The notes beneath the pieces were generated by a model. That model was not told the DNA's origin. It did not search any database and saw only the letters and a list, made by a program, of their open reading frames with translations. A DNA stretch of 64,000 nucleotides, taken from Strigamia acuminata. Taxonomy: Eukaryota > Arthropoda > Chilopoda > Geophilomorpha > Linotaeniidae. The position numbers were made by a program, and so were the translations under genes. Below are positions 10,501-60,610 of the stretch, piece after piece. Location of the stretch: positions 4,055,605 through 4,119,604 of the forward strand of contig OX442321.1 in the NCBI GenBank assembly GCA_949358305.1. The letters run 5' to 3'. Positions within the stretch are counted from its first letter, which is position 1, and the number at the start of each line of letters is the position of its first letter.

Positions 10501-13500
10501 TCGCTGGAAGTTTTGGAGGGAAAAATCAAAGACGAGTCGATCGCCCGCGGAAAAGGAAAAGAAGACGTGTCGGACGCCATGATGGCCAGAAAAACGTTCC
10601 AAAAACGTAAGCAACCAAAGAAATACGGCGACGAAAATTCGAATTCGACCGAGAAGCCAGTTTTCAAATACAAGTGTCACGGTTGCGGAAAAATTGGCCA
10701 CAAAATCGCCGATTGCCGAAGTAAAAGCAAGAAGGAAAGCGCATCAAGAGCCGAGAAATCCAAGTACGAATTATTTTTCTGCGAGCAAATCGAGACAGCG
10801 CTGATAAGCGAGACGTCACGACCGAAAAATTGGTGTTTGGACAGCGGCGCCAGCTCCCACATGTGCTCGAACGATTCAACATTTTCGACGATCGAATTCC
10901 TGAAAAACCAAAAACTGAATTTGGCCAGCAAAGCGAGTACAAAAATCGACGGAAAAGGAACCGCGAAAATTGTCGTCAACACCGGGAACGGAAATGTGAA
11001 GCTGGATTTGGCGGAAACTCTTTTGGTGCGAGATCTACGAACGAATTTGATGTCGGTCGGGAAGATCACAGAACGGGGACACAAGGTGATTTTCGATGAT
11101 AAGTCAGCAGAAGTGATAAATCCGAAGGGAGAAATCGTATTCACCGCCGAAAAAAGGAACGGACTGTATTACATCGTCGACGAGACCGAGGATGCTGCGA
11201 CTGCAGCGGAAATCGAAGTCGGAACCGGATCAAAACCTGCAAAACCCGCAAGTACGAAAATACAAGAATGGCACAAAAGACTTGGGCACCTGAACGAGTC
11301 AAGTCTGAAAATACTAAACGAAAAGGCGGACGGAATGAATTTGGAAAAGGACGCCAAGCTGCCAACTTGTGAAACTTGCATCGAGGGGAAGCACGCAAGT
11401 ACGAAATTTCCTGACTCCACGTCAAAAAGCGAAAAACTGCTGGAACTTGTACACTCGGACGTTTGCGGACCAATGCCAACAAAGTCCATGAACGGATCAA
11501 GATACTTCGTGACCTTCACCGACGACAAATCGAGGTGGTGCAAGGTGTATTTTCTGAAGCACAAAAGCGAAGTTTTCGAGGCATTCAAGTCATTTAAAAC
11601 GTTTTGCGAGAGGGAAACTGGTTGCGCACTAAAAGTTTTACGATCGGACAACGGGAAGGAATATGTAAATAAGAAATTCGACGCATATTTACAAGAAAAC
11701 GGCATAAAGCGCCAAACCAGCGTCGAACGAACCCCGGAACAAAATGGCGTCTCGGAAAGAATGAATAGAACTTTGATCGAGATGGCACGATGCATGTTAC
11801 TGCAAGCAAAATTGCCTAACTCATATTGGGCGGAAGCAATCAACACTGCATGCCACATCCGAAATAAATGCCCGACTAGAAGTTTGGAAAATGAAATCCC
11901 GCATCAAGTCTGGACCGGAAGAAAACCGAATGTCGACTATTTTCGAGTTTTTGGAAGCAGAGTCTTCGCGTTGGACAAGAAACCGAACAAGGGGAAGTTC
12001 GAACCGAAGTCAAAAGAATGTATTCTCATCGGATATTGGGACGGATCGAAGGCGTATCGCTTGTGGTCAAAAAGCGAAAACAAAATTATAAAAAGTCGCG
12101 ATGTGAAATTTGTCGAAAAATCGGAAAATGAAACGAATGAAGAATGTGAAGAAAACGATAATAACAATAATTTTAATGACATTCTCACCGATTGCAGAAC
12201 AGATCAAATCGAGAATGGAACCGAAATTTCCGAGGACGAAGTCGAGAGCGCAGGCGAGAACGAGCCCGATAATGAGGACGAGAGAGAGACGCAACACGAA
12301 GAAGCCGAACCTCGTCAGAATGAAAACGCGCAAATAATTCCACGACGATCCTCGAGAACGCCAAAACCTTACCCAAATCGAAATGGGGACCCACCCAGAA
12401 AGAAATACACCAGAAAGAATCCGACAACAACTAATGAAGTTTTGGACGAAATTGCACAGATAGCAATTCTCGACGATCCAACGACAGCGGCCGAAGCTTT
12501 GAATGGAAACGACCCACAAGAATGGATGAAAGCGATGAAGGAAGAGTACGACGCTTTAATCGAAAACGAAACGTGGGAGGAGTGCGACCGACCAAAAAAT
12601 AGAAACGTAATCGGATGTAGATGGGTCCTCCGCACGAAATTTGAAGCAGACGGGTCAATCGAACGCAGAAAGGCCAGACTGGTCGCCAAAGGATATGCAC
12701 AGCAGCCAGGCATCGATTACTTTGAAACCTACGCGCCCGTCGCACGACCGGGATCAATTCGAATGATGATGGCAATCGCAGCCGAGTTGGGATTGACCGT
12801 ACACCAAATGGACGCGATAACGGCATATTTGAACGGCGAAATCGAAGAGGAAATTTTTATGGAATTCCCCGAATATTTGGAATTTATTGCTGGAATAAAA
12901 ATCAAGAAAGGAAAAGTCTGCCGGATGAAAAAGGCGTTATACGGATTGAAGCAGTCGGGTCGCCAGTGGTACAAAAAACTGGACGAGAAGTTGCAAAAGC
13001 ACGGACTGAAGCCAACAAACGCAGACCCATGCGTGTATTACCAAATGAATGGAGAAGTCATCACGCTCGTCGCAATCTACGTGGATGATTTTATCATCGC
13101 AACGAACTGCAAAAGAAACTTGGAGAAATTAAAATCGAACCTGAAGAGCGAGTTCAAAATGAAGGATTTAGGACAAATTCACTACTGCTTGGGAATCGAG
13201 TTTAAACAGGACGAAAAGACGAAATCAATCACGATGGCGCAGAAAAATACGTTAAGGACATACTGAATCGTTTCGGAATGCAAGACTGCTCGAAAAACAC
13301 AACTCCACTCGACGCAAATCAGAAATTGCAGAAAAACAAGAAAAAGGAGGATGGGACCGACGAAGAGCTACTGGATCCAGAGAAGTTCCCGTACCAAAGT
13401 TTAATCGGATCACTCATGTACCTCGCCGTTTGCACTCGACCCGATATTTCCTACACCGTCAGCGCATTAAGTCAATATAATACGTGCTTCACCGGAACTC

Positions 13501-16123
13501 ATTGGACAGCAGCAAAACGCGTCCTAAGATATTTGAAGCACTCATCGAATCTCGGGCTAAAATTCGAAAAGACCGGAAAAGACTTAGTCGGCTACACGGA
13601 TGCAGATTGGGGAGCAAACTTGGACGACCGTCGCTCGTACACCGGCTACTGCTTTAAACTCGCGAACGCGACAATATGCTGGGAAGCAAGAAAGCAGAAG
13701 ACCGTCGCAACCTCGTCGACCGAAGCAGAATATATGGCGTTGGCCGACGCGTCAAAAGAAGCAATCTACTTGCGAAACTTCCTAGACGAAATTAAATACA
13801 TCAACAAGAAGAAAGAAACGACCCTCATTTATAGCGATAATCAGGGGGCACACAAATTGGTGCGAAACCCAATTTTTCATTCCAGAACCAAGCACATCGA
13901 CATTCGCCACCATTTTGTTCGAGAAACATGTGAGCGGGGAGATATCGACATAGAATTCCTGGAGAGTGAGAAGATGGTCGCCGATGTGTTGACCAAGGGG
14001 CTTTTTAAGCCAAAACACGAAGAATTGATCGCCCAATTTGGATTGAAGGAAATTGTTTAAGAAATATTGTTTTTAATATTTTGAATTGTTTGTGAATGAA
14101 TACTTTAATGTTTAAATGTCTAAATTGCTTAAGAAAAATGTTTTGAATTTTGAAATGTAGGAATATTGCCATTCAGGGGAAGTGTTGTTTTATTGAATGT
14201 TATATTCCTGTCCGCCAGGTGTCTTTACCACCTGTGCACCTGTATTTGGCACTGACCAATCAGTGCCCTGTTTTGTATTTAGTGCTCCGCGCACTTTTAA
14301 ACATCTGTTTTAGATTAAAACCATCACTGTTAATATTTCACCAAAAAGCCAAGCGTCTCCATTTTTATGCCTCCAACATATTAGAACAAAAACTACATAA
14401 TTCATTTTACTTACACTGTATTAGCTTGTTGAAGGGAGGTGTCAAAAAGCTAGCACTGCAGGGCAGCTATTGACAAATGAATCGAATGATAAATTGAAAA
14501 ATACATGAGAATTATATTCAAACTTATATTTCTTTTGCAGGCATTTGATGAAGTGAGCGTACTGTTTATTGATTTGATTGGATTCGACACAATGTGTGCC
14601 GAGGTTCAACCTATGGAGACAGTTGCCCATATCAACAAAATATACACACTTTTTGATGAAATAATCGATCACTACGATGTATACAAAGTATGTGGAACCA
14701 AATGGACTAGATGTACAGTTGCACTTTTAAAAAATATATATATATTTGTATATTTATATTTAAAACACTTAATTACACTTACGCAAGCTTGCATTGTCTG
14801 TATTATAGACTATAGTCTTTCTACACATCACAATATAACAAAAATTACACTACAATGTTGAACAAATGTATAAAAATTCATAAAAATTTTAAAATTTCAT
14901 ACATAATTACATTTTTTTAAATTTTAATGTTCTAAAATGTGTTTATTTGTATTTTATTCAGTTTATGGTATCATTGTTTGTTGTTTGCGTGCGTGATATG
15001 CATATTGTCCTTTGTGGGAACGTTGCTCAATGCTTTATTTTTGTTTGCAATGTATGGCTGCAAAGGTAAATACTAGTAAAAAAAAATATTTAAAAAAAAT
15101 AGAATAAAAAAATTCATGTCACTAATAATTAAATTAAAATTTTGTAATAACTCGCTTTAATTTCAAGGTGGAGACAATCGGCACTGTCTACATGTTGGTC
15201 GGAGGAGCTCCTCAAGAACGTCCTGACCATCTGCGAGAAATAGGTCAAGCTGCTTTGAAAATTGCGAGAGAAGTCGACAAACTACAAGTCCTTTCCAATG
15301 CGGATAAAGTCTCAATCAGAGCTGGTAAACAGAAACATATTTCAGCCATTTTTACTGCCGGGTCGCGCTCTCGACCGCCCGAGTACCGAAATTGCAATAA
15401 CCCAAAAAGCCTAAATACAAAAAAATAACAAAATATAAAAAAAAAATAAAATATTTAAAATAAAAATCTCGAATTTTTCCCACCAGGTATTCACACGGGT
15501 CCGGTAGTTGCAGGTGTGGTTGGAATGAAAACGTTGCGATATTGCTTTTTCGGGGACACTATCAACACTGCGTCCAGAATGCAATCAAATAGTTTGGTAA
15601 ACTAACACAAATTGATCGATAATAATCGAATTTTGACAAATAAATAATAAATTTCAGGCCGGCCAAATCCTCGTAACGGAACAATGTCACCTCCAATTGG
15701 TCAAGTTAGGATTTCAAACAAAATTTCGGGGATTATTGAATGTTAAGGTAAAAAGAAATCGTTGAAGTGAGGAATAAAAAGGACCGGCACCGGAAATCAA
15801 CAAGAAAAAGGCGGATATCAACTCATTCAATTTTCTCCGCGTGTTTTTGACAGCACCAATTTCCCCCGCAATAAGTCCGACTAACTATGTATTAATTTGG
15901 GCTATTTATACACGAAAAGATGGTTTATTTCATCGGTATTGCGACGAAAAGAGCTCGCTGTCAAGACCATACTGTCAGTTTGATATTGGCAAGCTGTCAA
16001 ATAATTACTAATTCCAAAACACTCAGAATCGTGAATATAAATGCGTCGTTTATCTCTTTTCAGGGAAAAGGAATAATGAAAACATTCTGGTTGATTGAAA
16101 ACACCGAAGCTGCATCGAAATAA
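4227..16123 (+). CDS. Soluble guanylate cyclase subunit, atypical 89D-like (5' partial)
   Basis: Nine exons join in frame (4227-4568, 5621-5928, 7123-7252, 9048-9197, 14541-14687, 15168-15324, 15487-15596, 15658-15747, 16064-16123) to give 497 residues and a TAA stop. Domain order is end of H-NOB, H-NOXA ([52 protein letters not shown]), signalling helix ([18 protein letters not shown]) and class III cyclase ([11 protein letters not shown] to [15 protein letters not shown]). The family makes cGMP from GTP in the cytosol, usually as a dimer, in response to NO or O2. The purine-contact E (VETIG), C (RYC) and the N/R pair (NTASR) are present. The second metal Asp, in the usual GDAYM position, is replaced (GTVYM). 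The N-terminal H-NOB exons lie outside or were not found. A copia element fills the intron 9198-14540. Confidence 0.93.
4569..5620. other. Cyclase intron
   Basis: AT-rich intron between H-NOXA exons. No further gene or repeat was recognised. Confidence 0.6.
5621..5928 (+). CDS. Guanylate cyclase exon: H-NOXA middle
   Basis: Acceptor ACGCAG|ATT, donor CTCT|GTAAGA (phase 2). It contains [19 protein letters not shown], the family's most recognisable H-NOXA segment. A Ser/Thr/Ala-rich insert ([16 protein letters not shown]) lies just before it. Confidence 0.9.
6125..6595. repeat. Degenerate GTGTAAAAACGTGTTGAAAC array
   Basis: Irregular repeats of GTGTAAAAAC plus TGGTTGAAAC fill this part of the cyclase intron. 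The open frames on the - strand (residue pattern FYTFQPVF) come from the repeat and are not genes. Confidence 0.8.
7123..7252 (+). CDS. Guanylate cyclase exon: H-NOXA end
   Basis: TTTTAG|TGTC acceptor and AAA|GTAAGT donor; 130 nt, phase 2 to 0. It encodes [20 protein letters not shown] and [12 protein letters not shown], a clear match to the conserved end of H-NOXA. Confidence 0.93.
7947..8231. mobile_element. Foldback MITE, arms over 100 bp
   Basis: The ends TGTAGTAATCC and GGATTACGACA are inverted, and the arms stay complementary through ATAAAAAGGATTATCCTTAA, AATAAAATAAT and TACACAGGATGTAGC. AATC flanks both sides (7943-7946 and 8232-8235), a possible 4-bp target duplication. It lies in a cyclase intron and is non-coding. 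Confidence 0.75.
9048..9197 (+). CDS. Guanylate cyclase exon: signalling helix
   Basis: 50 codons, phase 0 at both ends (TTGTAG|CAA, AAG|GTGTGT). It encodes the coiled-coil linker [20 protein letters not shown] followed by [10 protein letters not shown], which leads into the catalytic domain. Confidence 0.93.
9205..9560. repeat. AAAAATTCT low-complexity tract
   Basis: Imperfect repeats of AAAAAATTCT run from just after the exon donor to the copia insertion. Confidence 0.8.
9625..9839 (+). repeat. Copia 5' LTR
   Basis: Starts TGTTGTTTTATTG and ends AAAAACTACA (TG...CA). By eye it is identical to the 3' LTR over all 215 bp. Confidence 0.95.
9840..9869 (+). promoter_or_regulatory. Primer-binding site for half of initiator tRNA-Met
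   Basis: Directly after the LTR the sequence GGTTATGGGCCCAGCACGC, continuing to 9869, is the reverse complement of the anticodon loop to D arm of eukaryotic initiator tRNA-Met. This is the internal (half-tRNA) priming known for Drosophila copia, rather than pairing with the tRNA 3' end. Confidence 0.85.
9961..13266 (+). CDS. Copia Gag-Pol polyprotein, first part (frameshifted)
   Basis: 1101 residues from ATG. In order: Gag region; CCHC knuckle near 237-250 ([14 protein letters not shown]); aspartic protease DSGASSH near 294; integrase zinc HHCC near 438-465; integrase core D500 (DVCGP), D about 562 (RSDNGKEY), E (EQNGVSER, near 597); reverse transcriptase with YVDD near 1040. The frame then stops early at 13264, after a run of five A at 13243-13247. 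RNase H follows in another frame from 13278. The protein would lack RNase H unless the break is an assembly error. Confidence 0.93.
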   Translation: MANGGGNSARIEALGKENFDTWKIQMEAILDQRDLLVHAEGTSKRPETIEGNAKRMKEIETWEKSDRTAKNDILLNIKQSELRMAKNCSTANELWRKLHSVYQSKGPARKITLLKRLATHKMADGENVESHLKEFFELVDKLLDMDFKMPEDFTTILLLLSLPNSYDNFRCAIESQDKLPSLEVLEGKIKDESIARGKGKEDVSDAMMARKTFQKRKQPKKYGDENSNSTEKPVFKYKCHGCGKIGHKIADCRSKSKKESASRAEKSKYELFFCEQIETALISETSRPKNWCLDSGASSHMCSNDSTFSTIEFLKNQKLNLASKASTKIDGKGTAKIVVNTGNGNVKLDLAETLLVRDLRTNLMSVGKITERGHKVIFDDKSAEVINPKGEIVFTAEKRNGLYYIVDETEDAATAAEIEVGTGSKPAKPASTKIQEWHKRLGHLNESSLKILNEKADGMNLEKDAKLPTCETCIEGKHASTKFPDSTSKSEKLLELVHSDVCGPMPTKSMNGSRYFVTFTDDKSRWCKVYFLKHKSEVFEAFKSFKTFCERETGCALKVLRSDNGKEYVNKKFDAYLQENGIKRQTSVERTPEQNGVSERMNRTLIEMARCMLLQAKLPNSYWAEAINTACHIRNKCPTRSLENEIPHQVWTGRKPNVDYFRVFGSRVFALDKKPNKGKFEPKSKECILIGYWDGSKAYRLWSKSENKIIKSRDVKFVEKSENETNEECEENDNNNNFNDILTDCRTDQIENGTEISEDEVESAGENEPDNEDERETQHEEAEPRQNENAQIIPRRSSRTPKPYPNRNGDPPRKKYTRKNPTTTNEVLDEIAQIAILDDPTTAAEALNGNDPQEWMKAMKEEYDALIENETWEECDRPKNRNVIGCRWVLRTKFEADGSIERRKARLVAKGYAQQPGIDYFETYAPVARPGSIRMMMAIAAELGLTVHQMDAITAYLNGEIEEEIFMEFPEYLEFIAGIKIKKGKVCRMKKALYGLKQSGRQWYKKLDEKLQKHGLKPTNADPCVYYQMNGEVITLVAIYVDDFIIATNCKRNLEKLKSNLKSEFKMKDLGQIHYCLGIEFKQDEKTKSITMAQKNTLRTY
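13278..14060 (+). pseudogene. Copia polyprotein, displaced 3' part (RT end and RNase H)
   Basis: 260-codon continuation in a different frame from the main ORF, separated from it by a single-base break near 13243-13247. It holds the end of reverse transcriptase ([19 protein letters not shown]) and Ty1-type RNase H ([42 protein letters not shown]). No start of its own is expected. Confidence 0.9.
14174..14182 (+). promoter_or_regulatory. Copia polypurine tract
   Basis: CAGGGGAAG immediately precedes the 3' LTR; this is the expected plus-strand primer site. Confidence 0.75.
14183..14397 (+). repeat. Copia 3' LTR
   Basis: 215 bp, same ends and apparently the same sequence as the 5' LTR; followed by the TAATT target duplication. 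Confidence 0.95.
14541..14687 (+). CDS. Guanylate cyclase exon: catalytic domain start
   Basis: 49 codons, phase 0 (TTGCAG|GCA, AAA|GTATGT). [18 protein letters not shown] carries the first metal-binding Asp. It is the first exon after the copia insertion. Confidence 0.93.
14688..15167. other. Cyclase intron
   Basis: AT-rich intron; nothing else was recognised. Confidence 0.6.
15168..15324 (+). CDS. Guanylate cyclase exon: VETIG segment
   Basis: Begins [15 protein letters not shown]. The usual second metal Asp of the family (IGDAYM) is Thr here. Phase 0 start; donor GCTG|GTAAAC leaves phase 1. Confidence 0.93.
15487..15596 (+). CDS. Guanylate cyclase exon: catalytic core
   Basis: [13 protein letters not shown] and [15 protein letters not shown]. 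It retains the purine-specificity Cys and the Asn/Arg transition-state pair. Confidence 0.95.
15658..15747 (+). CDS. Guanylate cyclase exon
   Basis: 30 codons ([20 protein letters not shown]...), phase 0. This is the standard C-terminal part of the cyclase fold. Confidence 0.9.
16064..16123 (+). CDS. Guanylate cyclase last exon
   Basis: 19 codons and [22 protein letters not shown]. The GKG.M.TFWL motif is the usual end of the domain, so the protein has almost no C-terminal tail. Confidence 0.93.
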   Translation, partial: GKGIMKTFWLIENTEAASK

Positions 16124-16356
16124 TAAATGTCTTTTAAAACGTAGAGGATTTAAGTTGTTTAAAATTTATTTAAATGACAATAATAATAATAATGTAATGA
16201 TAGAAAATCGAATTATTACACAAATTAACATAGTTTCACCTGAGCTTCATCACTTCCATCGTAAATTTGTACATTTTAAGGGTGCCTCTGGTTTGTAAAA
16301 CAAAAATATAATTTTATGGATATAACTATTTCTGTACACACATCAAAGTATAAAAC

Positions 16357-16362
16357 AATAAA
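16357..16362 (+). terminator. Likely polyadenylation signal of the cyclase gene
   Basis: AATAAA 234 bp after the stop codon. Its use is inferred from position only. Confidence 0.4.
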
Positions 16363-16979
16363 ATTGGTAAGTAAGTAACTAACGTATTTTTTTTATATAT
16401 ATAATACACATTTATGTACATCTATATAGAAATAATGGAATTTGTTGGCACCCACGCAGTGACTAGACAATTAGATAACTTGACAATACTGTAGCAATTT
16501 GGTAAAATAGAAATTTATCTCAATATGAGAGAGCATTTTCACACTACAGAGTTTGCAGCCAACCCTAAAGAAATGAATCGTATATGTACCACACAAATAT
16601 AACCACAACACAATATTATTTTATGTCAAAAACGTTTCCAGGCTTTAATTTCTTGATTTAAAAATCAAATTTTGTGGATTGCTTGTGATTTTTTTGCTAA
16701 ATTTTTTTGTTTCAGAATTTTTCACTTTTTTATTATTATTAATATTACTCAAAACTCCAACCAGGACGTGTGCTTCTAATTAGAGAAATATTGTGTACAT
16801 TTTTATTTTTTAACAGTATGCAAAGAAACTGCATACCGATAAGCACAAATTATGAACCAGTTGTACAAAGTCTTTAGACAATTTAAAAAATTTATTAATA
16901 TTATAACAAGTCAGATAATTTGGAAATGTTCCCATAATATAAAGTAAGTATTACTAAATAGTAAAGTTTTTTTCTTTTC
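16363..16979. other. AT-rich intergenic DNA
   Basis: Between the two convergent host genes. No feature was recognised. Confidence 0.4.
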
Positions 16980-17700
16980 AAATAGTAAGATATTTCTATA
17001 TATGCCCCATTTGTTGCACAGACGATATCTAAATGATATTCAATTTCTGTCCGAGTCTTCCTTAACACAGCTTCATCGATGGTCTTAATGGCGGCAGTTA
17101 TTCTTGGAGGCATAAGGCTATAAGGATTTATGGACAAGCTCTTTCATGAATTGGAAAATATTTTTTCCTATCAATTTTTTTTGCTGAAAATTTGTGATTT
17201 TGTTTATATCGTACTGAACCTTAAGTCAGGTGAAATTTTAAATCATTGGTCATTTATTTAATTAATTATGCTAAATGCAAATTTTCTGCCCCTTAAAACT
17301 CCAGCAAAACTATTATGCTGGCTTTGCTGCCTAAGAAAGAGCGTTTCAGTTAACAGCTTTTCGCATTTACCAGTAGTGTTTAAACCAACCACTAGTTGGT
17401 AAAAAAAAAATATTTTTTCACTGTTCACAACTAGAGCCCTCGATAAAATTAGTCGCAAACTTTCAAAAGTCGAAACGGCGCTTTAACTAATTGACCTGAA
17501 AATTGTCCATAAATCCGTAATGCCTTATACCAGAACGACACATTTTACCCTTATGCCTCCGAGGGTTAAGATCATTTACACCCCTTACTGTAGTACAGTA
17601 CACGATATCTTTCGTATAACTCCGCAAAAAGTCCAGAGGTGTTATGTCTGGGGAATGAGAAAGCCAGGGAATTGGGCCACCTCACATTCTTACGGAGTAG
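16980..17700 (-). pseudogene. Tc1/mariner-like transposase remnant, split by a MITE
   Basis: Reading the - strand, 17690-17580 gives SHSPDITPLDF...KDIVY, the conserved end of a DDE transposase catalytic core, with stops and shifts. The same protein resumes at about 17105 with PPRITAAIKTIDEAVLRKTR and EIEYHLDIVCATNGAYIEI, the typical C-terminus. A 455-bp inverted-repeat element separates the pieces. The remnant is decayed and N-terminally absent. Confidence 0.65.
17106..17560. mobile_element. MITE inserted in the transposase remnant
   Basis: The ends GGAGGCATAAGG (17106-17117) and its reverse complement (17549-17560) are inverted repeats, with a second paired block GGATTTATGGACAA. The insertion falls between codons of the Tc1-like remnant, which dates it after that transposase died. 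Part of its interior resembles the MITE at 18199. Confidence 0.65.
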
Positions 17701-18198
17701 CCATTTTTGTACACTTTTCCATTTTAATTAATTTAATTTCTTAATTGATTTCCAAAACAAGAAACATAACATTAATAAAAACTTAAATTATAACAAACCA
17801 ACATGCAAAAAGAATTTATTTGTTCCCACCTAACGTTAGCGAGTAAAAATAAAAATTTAAATCGTCTAAAGACTTTGTGAACATCCTTTATTCCACTCAT
17901 TCTAATTGTGTGGTCCAAAGCAAACAATAGCTGTTAACATCATGGTACCAGCTGGCACAATTGGATGACCCTTGATTAGGCTCAGGGCCGCCCCCTGCCT
18001 TTGTGCCTTGCACAAAGGAACTTGATTAAAAGAGCTCCATTTCAAAACAATAGTAGATTTCTATGCAATCTTGACAGAGGAAAAGCACAAAATGACAAAA
18101 TCAAGCAAAAGATATATTTCTTTTGCGGCTTTGAGGCTTGTCAAACTCAAAACAAAATGGAGGCAGCCATGCTCAATCTAAGTGGCACAACCGTACAT

Positions 18199-18531
18199 TT
18201 AACCCTCAGATGAACAATCTCCAAAGACGACGATTTGGTGCCCACAATGTACCTATTTGGGTACAAAATAATTAAATCCGGAAGCGCTTTTATAAGATCA
18301 GGAGAAGCCAACTTAAATTTAAGCTGGGATTTCTAAGGGGCAGAATTTTAAAAGGTGAATAAATAAATAAATAACGTACAGAACACTCCAAATTTTTTTT
18401 ACACAAACTTTAGTGTTGTGTGAACAAAGTCAGAAATTTTCAGAAAATTATATTAAACCAAAAAAAAAGTTTTCCTATTCAAGAAGAGTGTTGTACCCAA
18501 ATAGGTATAGGGATGTCCATCTGAGGGTTAA
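18199..18531. mobile_element. piggyBac-like MITE
   Basis: TTAACCCTCAGATG at the left is mirrored by CATCTGAGGGTTAA at the right, and an inner ACCTATTTGGGTACAA pair matches too. TTAA at both ends is the piggyBac target site. It is 333 bp and non-coding, 400 bp downstream of the RET stop, so it may fall in the RET 3' UTR. Confidence 0.7.
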
Positions 18532-18926
18532 TGAAACCCCTTACTGTGTGCACCACCTGCTGCAATTATTGCAACTTGCATTCCACATGTATATTAAAAA
18601 AAACTGCATTTACCTCGCCAACAAATAACAAACCTGCTTTAAAAACTCTTCATTATCTCATAAGAAAGGAATGTTCTATTCATTTTATGTAGGATTGACT
18701 GCAAACTCCATGGTAACTTATTCCACTGAACTTAACTCCTGCAGTTTTCTTTGGAAAAACGTCAACCAACTCTTTCATCAACAATCTTCAATCCTTCTCC
18801 TCATCCCCCAACCTCCGCCAACAAACAATTTGCATTAGACTCCAAATTTCCCAGGAAAACATCAACTGAGAGTCACCATTTTTTCCAGCAACCAATAACA
18901 CACCAAACAACGTTTGAAGCAAACTT

Positions 18927-59230
<40,304 letters not shown>

Positions 59231-59344
59231 GGTTCCATGAAAAGATGTTGGGAGCGCGCCAACAAACTCGCACAGCACGACTAGAAGTACTGGAGCTAAA
59301 TTGCATCTGCAACTGATGAAACGCACGCGATAGTGTGAGCGAAT

Positions 59345-59352
59345 TGACGTCA
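59345..59352. promoter_or_regulatory. CRE-like TGACGTCA
   Basis: A perfect palindromic CREB/ATF site 115 bp upstream of the RET start codon, in a GC-richer island (59180-59420). A promoter role is inferred. Confidence 0.35.
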
Positions 59353-59899
59353 CACGTACAACTGGCGCCTCTTCCGGCAGTCAATTCAGGTGGCCGACTT
59401 TCAGGTGAGGGAGAACGGAGAAGGGGAGTGGATAAAGGTCACTTTATGGATTCGAACAGGATGATCAACAGGAAAACGGTATTTTTTTTTTTTTTTTTTT
59501 TTTTTTAATATTTAAAAAAAATTTATATATATGCAGGAAATTTTTTTTTTATTATTGTTTGCCAATGTAGTCAATAAATAGCTAATATTATATGATGAAT
59601 TGACAGTTTTTAAGGCAGGAAAACGATCCGTTTGACGTACGTCGATTGTTCTGTTTGTTATTATTGGAAATGTGGAGTATTTTTGGTATTTTTTTAAAAA
59701 TATTTTTTTGTTTTGAGAAAAATAAATTAATATGTTCTCGGGGGTTGGTGTACGCTGATTCGCTGTAAGGTTTTCCTTGTAGTAAAAGGCAATTTCATTA
59801 GGACGCTGTCACACATCGCTGTGACGCTCTTTTAACTGAACTTTTATATGTATTCGCTTAGTGTTGATTTCACTTTCCTGTATGCCTTTTGGGATGTGA

Positions 59900-60610
59900 A
59901 AATCAACTGTAAATCGGCTGTAATTACAGATTCAGCTGTAAATCCAGAAAATCAGTTTAAAATCAAATAAATCACCTGTAAATTAACTGCAAATTTAGCA
60001 AATCAGTTGAAAATCAAACGAATCAGCTGAAAATTGAACAAATCAGCTAAAAATCTAACAAATTGGCTGAAAATCCAACAAATCAGCTGAAAATCCAACA
60101 AATCAGCTGAAAATAAAACAAATCAGCCGAAAATCCAACAAATCAGCTACAAATTCATAAAATCAGCCCCTAATCAGATAAAAATTCATAAATTCAGCTG
60201 CAAATCCAACAAATCAGCTACAAATCTAACAAATCAGCCAAAAATCTACTAAATCAGCCAAAAATCCAAAAATCAGCTACAAATCTAACAAATCAGCCAA
60301 AAATCTACTAAATCAGCCAAAAATCCACCAAATCAGCTAAAAATTCAACAAATCAGCTAAAAATCCAATAAATTAGCTGAAAATCCAACAAATCAGCTGA
60401 AAATCCATCAAATCAACCAAAAATCCAACAAATCAGCCAAAAATCCAACAAATCAGTTAAAAATCCAACAAATCAGCTACAAATTCATAAAATCAGCCCC
60501 TAATCAGATAAAAATTCATAAATTCAGCTGCAAATCCAACAAATCAGTTAAAAATTCAAGATATCAGCTACAAATTCAGCAAATCAGCTGCTAATAAGCT
60601 AGAAATCACC
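59900..60610. repeat. Tandem array, 20-bp unit
   Basis: AAATCAGCTGAAAATCCAAC and variants, over 30 units upstream of RET, including a larger internal duplication around CAGCCCCTAATCAGATAAAA (60165 and 60495). Confidence 0.85.

Larger units (their letters stand above)
9625..14397 (+). mobile_element. Ty1/copia LTR retrotransposon
   Basis: 4773-bp element with 215-bp LTRs (9625-9839, 14183-14397) that look identical. The 5-bp target duplication TAATT lies at 9620-9624 and 14398-14402. Gene order is gag, protease, integrase, reverse transcriptase, RNase H, the diagnostic copia order. Identical LTRs mean a recent insertion. It sits in a cyclase intron in the same orientation as the gene, so its polyadenylation signals could act on the host transcript. 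Confidence 0.97.
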
